DNA of 64,000 bases, taken from NCBI GenBank assembly GCA_015179025.1, contig WHUX01000009.1, forward strand, positions 496,001-560,000. Reading direction: 5' to 3'. Position 1 is the stretch's first letter; each line of letters opens with the position of its first letter. The notes below the pieces were generated by a model. That model had not been told where the DNA came from. It was given only the letters and a program-made list of their open reading frames with translations, and made no database searches. Source of the stretch: Terfezia claveryi (lineage: Eukaryota; Ascomycota; Pezizomycetes; Pezizales; Pezizaceae). The translations under genes were made by a program, and so were the position numbers. Positions 23,301 to 32,917 of this stretch are shown here, piece after piece.

Positions 23301-26195
23301 TTAAGCCCCAAAGTGAATGAATGGTGCCCAATACATCGGCTGTGACGGCTTCTGTTTCATCAGTCCCAGAAGAGCATGGCGGTAAGATACTGCCACATCA
23401 TCTGTCTTATTGAGTGTTGAATAGAACTCTGTGGCCATTTTGTGACAAGCCTCATCTTCTGCTGGCCACAATGTCCCAATGACGTTGATAAAACCTGCAA
23501 TATGAAAGGAGCTCACGATATGAGTTACTTCATCAATAAATGCAGTACTGTTGGCGGTATTGCAAGCTGAGAGATAGGCGAGCCTCAGTGGTGGTAATTT
23601 CAGTGCCGCAATATCTTTGACACGCAGTTTGTCAACTTCTCCTGTAGCCTTAACAAGCAAAAGATGACTGTCCGCAGGGATTCACGGAAGAAACACCATG
23701 ACAGGCAAAGTGAGCAATATTATAACCCGGAAGTGACTGAAGAAACACATTCAGCGTTTGGCTTTCAAGGATATCCACCGTACAAAGGTCTGGAGACTGT
23801 GTTTGATCTTATCTGCCTCTTTACTTACACCACTCAAAGGACTCGCCCCTGGTGTCGTGGGCATGGTCGCAATTAGCATAGAATAATTCTGCTTGTATTG
23901 TTGTCGTGACCGTGAATATTGTAGCGCCCTGATAGTGGGATGTGTATGACGGAATGCAATACTGAAGTGTTGTCATCTTGACTTTAACTGTCCCTTTTGT
24001 TGAATTTGGCAGCTGCATGAATCGGTGCCTGAGCCAACACTCCTACTCCAATCCACCACATGCGAGGCAAGGGGTGAACTAGCTTAGGATAAAACCCTAG
24101 TTTCCGCAGCACCGGCTGTACGGCAGCCTTCCATAGCCATTCCAGCATCTCTCTCTTGACTTCGTTATCATCCGTGGCACCGCTTTTTCCCAAAATACTT
24201 CATCGTTCGAGCCTGAGTAAGGTCGGGTAGGGCAATACTTGTCACTTGTGTTTTCGTGAGAAGTATCGCATCGCTGCGAAGGTTTGTGGCATTTAGCACC
24301 ACAATTGGACCCTCTTGTGCAGCTGATAACAGATACAGTTCTGATTCGGCACGCAAAAAAGTTCCGAATCCTGGTTTCTGCCGAATTTGCTGGAGTACGT
24401 AATCAAGATCGTTTGCGACTTTGTTGCGTCTGTGGATTCCAGCTTGTTGTATCTGTAGTCGTCCGTCCATTGCAATATCTGGGGGGCATTCTAGGGAGGG
24501 GAAAGAGGAGTCTAATTCCTGTCGTAAAGAATCAAAATCTTTAGCTAATGTAGGATATTCTTTGATTAGGTCTGATATGTCACTGCGGTAGTCAAGCAGC
24601 TGGCCATTTGTAACACTGCGACCTAACTCTTGCAGGCGTAGTGCCTCTAATGGTGATTGCCCAGCTTGCAATGAAACCGCTGTAGCAAGAGATGCCAGAC
24701 CAGTGAGCTTTCCCACAATATGCTGTTGATCCTCGCCTCTAAAGATCTCGAGGTGGCTAGAGGGATTAAATGAGTAGCATCATGTAAAAGTGTATAGGCT
24801 CTGAACAGATCTTGCGTAGCAAGGGGCCAGAAACCAGAGCATTGGCAGCAGCTGAGGCTGCATGTATTCGCGTCAGTATTGGGGCTGTAGGAATAGTCCA
24901 TGACGCACACCATGAAGCAATAGCGAGTTCCAAGTATTGACAATTCCAGTCTGTTCATATTGCCCATTCATGTGCTTACCAAGGTTGTTCAAGTATGCTG
25001 CCCGATAAGGATGGTCATCTGGTGTTGCCCTCACTACAGTCTTTGCGTAATCGATTGCGGTTTCCAGGTCTTGCAAATTCCCAGTTCGTGTATAGCGCTC
25101 ACTCAAACGGTTACCAAGATTGTTCAACCATGCCGCCCAATTAGGGTGATCCTGTGGTGTTGCCTTCACTGCTGCATTCGCGTGATTGATAGCGCCATCG
25201 AGGTCCTCTAAGTTCCCAGTTCGCTCATACCGATTGCGTAGGTAGCTACTAAGATTGCTTAAGCCTCCTGGTCGATCAAGATGATCCTCATCCTTCGTTG
25301 CTCCTACAGCAGTCTCTGTGTAATTAATAGCAGATTCTAAGTCTTGCAAATCTCCTGTCCTCAGATACCGCTTGTTGAATAGACTACCAAGAATATTCCA
25401 GCATGCTGCACGATCCGGGTGACCCTCTGGTGTTACCTTTACTCCTGCTTCTGCATGATAGATAGCGACCTCTAGGTCGTGCAAATTCCCACTTCGTTCA
25501 TATCGGCGGCCAAAATGGCTACCGAGGTTGGTCAACCATGTTCCACGATAGGCGTGATCCTCCGCTGTTAGCTTCACCGTTGTTTCTGCATGATTGATAG
25601 CGGCCTCCAGGTCCTGTAAATTACCAGTTCGTTCATATCTGCTAGCTAAATGCGCACCGGCGTTATTAAACCATGCTCCTCGATCAGGGTGACCCTCTGG
25701 TGTAGCCTCAATTACTGCCTGCGAATAGCTGATAGCGGCATCTAAGTCTTGCAAATCTCCAGTCCTCTGATACCGCATTCCCAATAGGCTACCAAGATAA
25801 TTTAACCATTCTGCCCGGTCAGGGTGATCCTCTGATGTTGCCTCCACTACTATCTCTATGTGATTGATGGCGGCCTCCAGGTCCTGCAAAGTCTCAATTC
25901 GTTCGTATATGCTGCTATAATATTCGTTACTGAGGTTGTCTAGCCATGCTTGGTCGGGGTCATCCTCCAATTCTTCGTCAGTGTCATCCTCCAGTGCTTC
26001 TTGCATCGCCGCCTCAGATCGCGCAATGGCGTCATCCACGTCCTGCCAACTTCTAAATGTTTCGGATTCGCTATTCAAATAGTCCCCAAGGCTGTTCAAT
26101 TCCTTTGCTTGATCAGGCTTATCCTTGTGTGTTGCCTCTGCTGTTGCCTCCGCAGTTGCCTGTAATTGCGTGATAGTGGCTTTTAAGTCCTCCAT
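23301..26195 (-). pseudogene. TPR-CHAT copy D, multiple frameshifts
   Basis: The start ATG at 26195 (MEDLKATITQL) matches the start of copy B. An in-frame ATG 30 codons upstream exists but is not conserved. About nine TPR-type repeats follow, with an acidic insertion (DDTDEELEDDPD). The frame then breaks near 24930 and again near 24710, 24190, 24010, 23880 and 23665. The linker (RRRNKVANDLDYV-like) and CHAT domain are still recognisable, including FACHG and SACNTA and the final IHFGA. Flanking sequence upstream matches that of copy B, so this is a segmental duplicate that has decayed. Confidence 0.85.
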
Positions 26196-26750
26196 CCTCG
26201 TTTGATCCTCTATGCACAATGCCATAAACGTTAGGTCAAACAAATAGAGAGTATATTTAGCGCAGTTGGGACAATTTCCAACCAACCTAGTAGCAAAATG
26301 ACCACTCGACTTCCCTCTATCAGTAATTATATATTTAGCTGACTGATCTGGATGCAGGCTTTGTCAGAGCCCTAAATATACATCCCACCTGTGAATAGGT
26401 ATGGTAAAACTCAAAAAAGGGTAACTTTTACCAGTATTATATAGATATCCGTAGCTGATTTCAATACGTGTATGATTCAACAAAATCCGCGGTGCCTGGT
26501 ACGCTACCGCAGAAATATTTGTTGAAGCCGAAATTATGGTTCGTATCTGGAATGTGTATGTGTAATCACGTGAGGTAGGGGTACAAGAGCTGTAGCCTTG
26601 GAATGACTATAGTTATATTGGTATGGTGGTTATCGACTGATGTGATTCCTGGGCATGGGAAATATTTTATATCTTTACCGGCAATAACTGTTAACTTTAG
26701 AACTTGTTAATGAAACCGTAACTGTGTGCGCCTATCACTAACGATGAGCA
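26196..26750 (-). promoter_or_regulatory. Upstream region of copy D, homologous to that of copy B
   Basis: Conserved blocks in the same order as upstream of copy B are TGACCTAACGTTTATGG about 30 bp from the ATG, the GAGGGAAGTC block at 26309-26318, the CTTTTACCA block near 26430, ATCACGTGAGG near 26563 and AACTTGTTAATGA near 26705. Because the gene body is broken, this serves mainly as a comparison sequence for the promoter of copy B. Confidence 0.45.
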
Positions 26751-28200
26751 TCAAAAGCCTCTAAGGAAACCCGGTGTTTTCGCCATGGGTAGCACCAACA
26801 CTTTAACACCAACACCGCCTCCAAGGTTTCATTAAAATTACAAATCAAAGTTCTTGCATCGAGTAGTTACTTTAGATCGCCACCTTTTCCATCTCTCGTC
26901 ATGGCTTTAGACATGAACAGATCTACAGAAAGTACACAAGTATCATGCGCCGCAATGTCATCCATGCATCCATGCAAAGTTTGCTGCATTATGTAATTTA
27001 AAGGTAAGTAGGTACTGACTGCGTACCCAAATTTAGAAATAGGTAATGTCACAGCCTTACCAGGTGAACTGCAAAGGTTGAACGATAACCTGCACTGCAC
27101 TAGTATAATAAAGAGAACCAGTTGTAATTGGACAATGAATACGCTAGCCTAGGTCTAGCAATAAGCTAGTGTACCATAAACGGAAGTGACTACCATGATG
27201 GGACTAGCTAACAAGAACAACTGAACTAACACGGTGCCAACTAGTCTCGTGGTGCCAACCAGACGCGGAGGTTTTGCAACTGTAGAATAAGCTTAACACA
27301 GTAACGCCGCTAGCTAATGCACCTACTGGGTTTGTGCTTAATGCAGATTCCTGACTATATATAGTCAAGAATTATCTCTCGCATTTCCTTAGTCTGGCTT
27401 GCACTAGCCCCTCGGTAGCATTTCCTGTCACTATCTTTTATAACAAATTTCTGAACAGAGCAAGATATCATGTATGTTACCTGTATATGCAACAAGCTAT
27501 GTAGCTGGTAGAACAACATGCACCACCCAAGTGTTTTAACGGGAATCACCCATTTCGCATCCACTAAAGCCCTATTCTTCTTCTCCTATTTAATTGGAGG
27601 TCGATATACAGGTGTCTTGTCATCATTCTCGTCATCGGAAATCGTTGCATGTTGATGATCACGAAGGAGAGATAGGACCAGAGATATCCTTAGGACTGCA
27701 AAACATCTTTGTTTTCATTCCGTCCTTACTGGGTTACAAGTGCGCTACATGGGTTATAAGATAGCTAGCGTGCAAGGGTGCCAAATCTCCCTATTATATT
27801 TAACTGGGTGGCTATTCATTTGTGATCTTGGGTCTGTCAAACGCTGTCCAGCTCAAACCAATGATATCGCTCATTAATAGTGCATGTTCTTTCCTGCATG
27901 CATGCAGGAAAGTATCATGAACATGTGCGGTAACATCAAATACATCATGCTGGAAAAACACTTGTTTCCCATAATACTTTAGCTAGCAATAAAATATAGT
28001 GAATCATCGCGTAGCTAATACTCATTTAATGAACTCATTAACTTGCGAGTCGCCTGTTGTCTTAGTACCAAAGCCACGTGGCAGACGGAGACCTCATGCT
28101 CGCCATACAATCCCATCAAGCTGTTCGATGCTACTCATCCATTGCTGCCAAGTAAATCGCAATCAACATATCCCAAGGCACAGCGCCTAGTACTGGAGCC
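26751..28200. other. Intergenic region with a hairpin and a mariner-like end
   Basis: No gene supported. Around 27235-27270 the phrase GTGGTGCCAACCAGACGCGG resembles fungal Tc1/mariner ends. The sequence near 27300 (GTAACGCCGCTAGCTAATG) recurs near 59840 (GTAACGCCGCAAGCTAATG). A 24-bp palindrome lies at 27889-27912. Confidence 0.35.
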
Positions 28201-28539
28201 GAGGATGAAGGGATGCCCGGGGAACGAAAAAGCAGCTTGCCAGCTTGCGTAGCGGCCGTGACCTCTGCCCTAGGCCCCATCACAGGCCAGCGAAATCACC
28301 ACCACGTAGGGACTCAAGGAACGCTCCAAAGTCGAAAGAGCCAACCTCAGGACTGCCAATACCTTTGGCTTCAGGAGTACGACTGGAATCGACATGCTGT
28401 CAACCTAGAGGGTCAACCGCAGCCCGCGGGCCCTTCAATTCCTGTGGCAAGGAAGACGGCCTTGACTGCTAATGGTGGGCAGCCTCCAAAGCCCCATATA
28501 GCGTTTGATGCGCTGGTTTTAAGACAGCAACAATAGACC

Positions 28540-29735
28540 TCATTCCGGGAGCAAAAGTCTGGGCAGACTTAGCCGCTCGATTTGGAGAAAAGACAGTGAG
28601 GAAGAGGAGGCACGGACAAGGGATAATTACAGTAGTCTTAGACAGCCGAAAAGCCATCGCACGAATATTATACCTGCAATACGAGCAACCTCGTTCGTAA
28701 GTCGAGGAAAGGGTAGTAGACATAATTTCGATAGACAGCGAACGTGACGGCACAGGAAATGTGGGGAGATGGGGAGGTGGGCTACCAGGCGAAGGAATGG
28801 GTATTAATGGGCAAGTTTCCGCATTGGCAACACCGGAAGGAATCAGACAAGCCTTCAAAATACAATAGAAGAGCAAGCAAGTCAAAGAATATGACAGAAA
28901 CAGTCTTAAGGATCAGGATCTGGCATATGTATGTAGCCACTGATAAGGGGCCCTAAAAAACTGGCAGCGCCAGATTGGAAAACCGGAAACAACCTCTGCG
29001 TCTGTGGAGAGGTCCAGAATGCAATACACATCCTCAAGTGCGAAAGATTTGGAGACGGTATGGGATTCACTGGGGAAAAGTTTGGGATGATGCGGATTGG
29101 TGTGCCGAAGTCTCCAATTTCCTTCGTTAGTTTATTCTTTTTCTACCTCGCATGTACCACATTTATAAATATACATATATACTGGGGCAAGAGGGGCGAG
29201 TGCGGGCCAGGGCAGGAATCACCCAGCTCAGCTTCTGTATGGGGATACGCACCTCATAGCCTGAATACGAGTAATGATTTAACCCCCTCCCAAAAAAAAA
29301 AAAAAAAAGAGGAGGAATTGAACACGGTCGAACCCTTGACCTACACATTTTGTGTTCTATTAAGGAACAGACGCATATACCGAGAGCTCCCCCAAGCTAT
29401 CGAGATAGCACATTGAGATCTCTACTGATACCCTGATTTTCACATACTCCGAGCTTTTCCGTTCATAGCAGCTTTTCGCACGTCTACGATAATTTCCAAT
29501 TACTCTCAAAGATCTTTCTTTCCATCGCTAGCTTTTACCCCTTCAGCGATCTCTCTCTTCCCATCTTTATTTGCTCTGCTTCTTCCCATCATTGGGGCTT
29601 AGCCAACTTATATACCATGTACATAGCAGGCGTGGGCTCCAGATTAACTTGCCCGACCCTTCAATCCACCCTAGGTTCCGGGTGGCACTGACCGTCCCGA
29701 AGGATTGTACATACGAGTACTGAGTGTTTTAAAAA
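28540..29735 (+). mobile_element. LINE 3' remnant with knuckle and 3'-UTR tail, interrupted by a tRNA-like element
   Basis: At about 28995-29055 the plus strand reads LCVCGEVQNAIHILKCERF, a C-x-C-G, H, C pattern like the C-terminal knuckle of the LINE at 48113-49205. The end (29640-29735) aligns with the tails of four other LINE copies: AGATTAACTTGCC, then TTCAATCCACCCTAGG, then TCCGGGTGG, then GAGTACTGAGTGTTTTAAAA. The tRNA-like repeat lies between. The upstream limit is uncertain; frames at 28213-28720 may belong to it. Confidence 0.5.
29268..29415 (-). repeat. tRNA-like (SINE-type) element with Pol III A and B boxes
   Basis: Read on the minus strand from about 29413: GATAGCTTGGGGGAGCTCTC resembles a tRNA D-arm and A box. 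About 50 bases on, GGTCAAGGGTTCGACC forms a T-arm-like stem containing the B box. TTCAATTCCTCC follows, then a 17-T run (29292-29308) that could act as a Pol III terminator, and then TTAAATCATTACTCG. The copy at 3981-4110 shares sequence on both sides of the T run. It is not a functional tRNA, because no matching anticodon arm or acceptor stem is evident. Confidence 0.5.
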
Positions 29736-29818
29736 CATGAAGATCAAGCCATCTTTGTGGTGCGGGGGAGTAGTGTTGCGTCTGAATTGGCCGAAAACGG
29801 AGGAAATACCAGTCTACT

Positions 29819-30936
29819 ACGGAGGTGCGGAACAAAAGTCATTTCCCCTTGCTTCTTTGGGAGAATCGTGCATATGCACGTCACTTCGGATTCAAGTTGG
29901 CGATCTACGACTAGCTATCTACTGTGTAACCAATGCCCTCGCTGCTCGCCCACCTCACACACCCGTCCCACCTCACCCCCTCCCCACTCACACCGGGTCT
30001 TGATAGCGGCATGAAGCACACCTTGTATGTCCGTGGCCCTGGTTTCCTCCCACGTTTATGAAGGGGGCCTTCTTTTTTTCGGCCTTTGGGACTAGCTGAG
30101 ATCATGATATCGATCGGATTAACACTGACAATTTGGTCAGTCTCCGGCATATGCCTCCATTCATTAGTGTTAAGATCCTCTAGATCGACAACTTCCTGAA
30201 TACTAACAAGAGACCTAAGATGTGCAATATACTTCCGACAGTAGCGCATTGAAACAGCAACCATGCATTCTTGTGGATCTTGTTAGTCTCCTGAATGCGG
30301 AGCTGCCGCTCACGGTGGATTGCAATCCAGTAACTCTTTATCTCTTTTCACAGGAGGATGTCCTTCAGAATATTCATTTCCACCCTCAAGTCTGATGACC
30401 TCATTGATATGGTAAGGAATGCGTTCAATCCGATGCTGAATCCTCCATTGCTCAAGGTCATGTCATGCATTGCATTCTTCCATGCTTGCTCAGCTGCCGT
30501 GCGGGAAGTGAGTGGTCCCTATTTCGGTTATTAGCAACATGTTTGCCTACGGACTACTACCTAGGATTGGGGTATTCGGGGGATTGGAGTGTTCGGGGGA
30601 TTAAGGTGCTCGGAGGATTGGAATTTAAGAGGGCGGAGAAGGGCGATATACTTGATGAATTAAGATGGTAGGGAAGAGTTAGTTGAAGGGTTGAGGGTTG
30701 GAGAAGGACTGATGTATAATGAATTCCATAGTTGGAGAATAGGATATCTGGCCAATTGAGATTTCGGCGATATCTAGTAAATTGAGAAGTTGGACAGTGA
30801 GAAAGTAAGACAACTGATGGGTTGAGCCGGTGGAAGGAGAGTAAATATGCGTGAATGTCCATGCATATGCCAAGTATCCATGCATATGCGACTCCCAGAT
30901 AGGAAAGGGGAAAGGACTTTTGTTCCGCGCCTCCGT
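29819..30936. mobile_element. Probable DNA transposon remnant with inverted ends of about 60 bp
   Basis: The left segment (29819-29882) begins ACGGAGGTGCGGAACAAAAG. The right segment (about 30876-30936) begins ACGGAGGCGCGGAACAAAAG on the other strand. Both continue with TC(A/C)TTTCCCCTT and a GCATATGCA block. The interior has a 117-codon minus frame (29911-30264) of unknown type that seems to continue upstream toward 30500 in another register. I cannot assign a superfamily and found no target duplication. Confidence 0.45.
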
Positions 30937-31019
30937 GCTTGTACATATATGTAAATAAATACGGAGTACTCCGTACTAGGAATGAGTTAACAGGGGATTT
31001 CGGTAACTAATGTTTAATA

Positions 31020-31448
31020 GTGGTGGTCACTTCACAATTGCAATTGCAATTGTGATTCGAAGCATTACCGCCGAGATCGTTCGAGGGACTGTATAACGAC
31101 GACCGGATACCTCCTGATAGAGCTTAAGAAGATCATAGGTTATCCCTAATACCATGGAATCTGAAGAGATTTCATTCTTTGTACCAAGTATAAGGAGCTC
31201 GATGATGTATATGATGCTTCTGAATAAAAGACCACGTTGGGTTGTTCGAGGCATTAAGAAAACTTGTGGTTTTAGGTGGTAATTAGAATTATAGTAATTA
31301 GAATGCGTATAGAGGTGGTCACTTGTTTACGAGAGGCTTGTGCCAACCAGACTAACTCAATTTCTTACAGTTTAGGCTTAGTTCAGGCTGCCAAAGCGCT
31401 TTCGTAATTGCAATTTTCATAATTGCAATATTAAGAAGTGACCACCAC
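31020..31448. mobile_element. Tc1/mariner-type MITE of 429 bp
   Basis: Ends are exact 14-bp inverted repeats GTGGTGGTCACTTC, each flanked by TA (31018-31019 and 31449-31450). A second end-like motif (GGTGGTCACTTGTTTACGAG) starts near 31314, suggesting nesting. A minus-strand frame at 31027-31254 (MPRTTQRGLLFRSIIYIIEL) may be the N-terminus of the parent transposase, but this is a guess. Confidence 0.65.
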
Positions 31449-31473
31449 TAATATACTGTACATGCTACAGCTA

Positions 31474-32350
31474 CAGTAGACTCTCGATGTTCGGACCGGG
31501 AGAAGTATGATTGTAACCATTATATTCTTATAAATATGTGTAACTATGGAATGAAGTTAGCTAGCGGTAGGTAATGTTGCGGAATAGGCTTACGAATACA
31601 AGTAGAGCATACAAACTAAAAATAGCCAAATCTGAGTAGTTGTGGAGACTGGAATATCAGGAGAGGAAGCACCAGAAAGTCAGTGACCCTGCGCTGACCA
31701 CCTTTGTGAAAACCTCGGCATTACATAATTAGGAATATTAATCCCAAAATTGTGCTGCCTTTTCTTGCAACATCAACCCTTGTGTTGCAGCTTCACGCTT
31801 TTGCATTAACTGCTGTCATTGGAAAGTGTAGGGTCAAACTTTATGCTTGCTGGTTTTTATGCTTGGATTCGGGTCGTAGCTTTTGTACTTGGACTGGATC
31901 GACATCGGAAGGTCCACAAGGTCTTTTGGGATTCAGAGTTGTGCTGATTTGGGACTGTGTAAGCTCCTTGTTCGGGTTTGCCGATTCAAACCAACGTTTG
32001 ATATGTCGCCAGGTCGTCTTGGGATTTTCTTCGGCATATGTCTTGATTGGTTGACGCGCAAGCTTTGATGAGGCTTGGACAACAGAAGATTTGGAAGAAG
32101 AGGCCATTGTTGTTGAGTGCGGTAATGATTCTGTATGTTGTCTCCGGAGATGCGAAGTTTGGTACCTATTTGCGGTTTATGTAGCGCTTTAGTCTTATGC
32201 GCTTCTCTCGATACAAGCATAAGTACCTATGTATGGTGACTAAGCGAAAAAGATGGGAATATTCTTGCATCCAAAATATGCTTATTTACTATGTGGGACC
32301 GGCGAAGGTACTTAATGCTTGTAACCAATATATGCTTGAGATCAACACCA
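31474..32350 (-). mobile_element. Second, deleted copy of the pogo family, with CENP-B-type HTH
   Basis: On the minus strand a frame at 32107-31841 begins MASSSKSS and contains YAEENPKTTWRHIKRWFES and LTQSQISTTL. This is the pattern of CENP-B N-terminal helix-turn-helix DNA-binding domains in Fot1/pogo transposases. About 120 bp after it stops, QRRVTDF resembles the transposase tail in the copy at 15349-16339, so the catalytic DDE core is deleted. The right 140 bp (32205-32345) align with the left subterminal region of that copy. The left end (31474: CAGTAGACTCTCGATGTTCG, then TAACCATTATATTCTTAT) aligns with its right end. A clean right inverted repeat was not found. Confidence 0.7.
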
Positions 32351-32809
32351 CTGGTCAATCAAAAGCACTTGTTCTTGTGGTCAGCAATAAGTACTGTACA
32401 TATCTTCAACTACTTACTGTAGTTTCAGACCCGATCTTGGTTCGAATGCAGGTTGGCTCTACAATCTTTAGAATTACAATTCCCGTCGTTGGTCCCCGTC
32501 ATGCATGTGCATCAGATCGATTGGCCTCCATTGTATTATATACCATGCGACTGTCTAGGTCTTTCCAGTTACAATCAAAAAAAACCTTGTTGTGCGCGAA
32601 AATGGGGTTTTGGTGAGGTCCCGTGGAAGTTCCGTTGGGGCTAAGAGATGAATACGGATTGTCTGAGATCGACTTACAACATTCACCCTTCACCCTTCAC
32701 CCTTTAGTCCCACCATAACCCACTACAGTCCAGTTTCGATCACTACCTGTCTGCAAGGCTATAAGCCCTTGCAGTACAAGATATAACCCCCCGCCCCCAA
32801 AGAACCACC
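32351..32809. promoter_or_regulatory. Upstream region of the rvt gene
   Basis: No separate gene. Near 32690-32704 there is a short tandem CACCCTT repeat. A pyrimidine-rich stretch with TATAACCCCCCGCCCCC leads into ACCACCATG, a good start context. A promoter is likely here, but no transcription start can be fixed. Confidence 0.35.
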
Positions 32810-32917
32810 ATGCTCTCCTCCTTCACCATCATCCGGGCGTCACGAACGAAACTCCTCCAACGCATCCAGCTCCCCACCACATACAACCTCACCCAGCTCC
32901 GCACCTATGCCAAAATG
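32810..32917 (+). other. Predicted mitochondrial targeting segment of the rvt protein
   Basis: Residues 1-36 contain R9, R12, K14, R18, R31 and K35, many Ser/Thr/Leu and no Asp or Glu. LRTYAK gives an arginine two residues before a plausible cleavage point after Tyr33. Met36 begins an alternative start that would yield a protein without this segment. This is a composition argument only. Confidence 0.4.

Noticed and set aside
26195..26285. Upstream start for CHAT copy D (30 extra codons)
   Set aside because: Not conserved in copy B, whose start has a TAG directly before it; the MEDL start is shared.
29060..29416. 118-codon frame
   Set aside because: It runs across a LINE knuckle, a 17-A run and a tRNA-like repeat, so it is not one gene.
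32420..32460. GGTTCGAATGC resembling a tRNA B box
   Set aside because: No A box or cloverleaf can be formed upstream.
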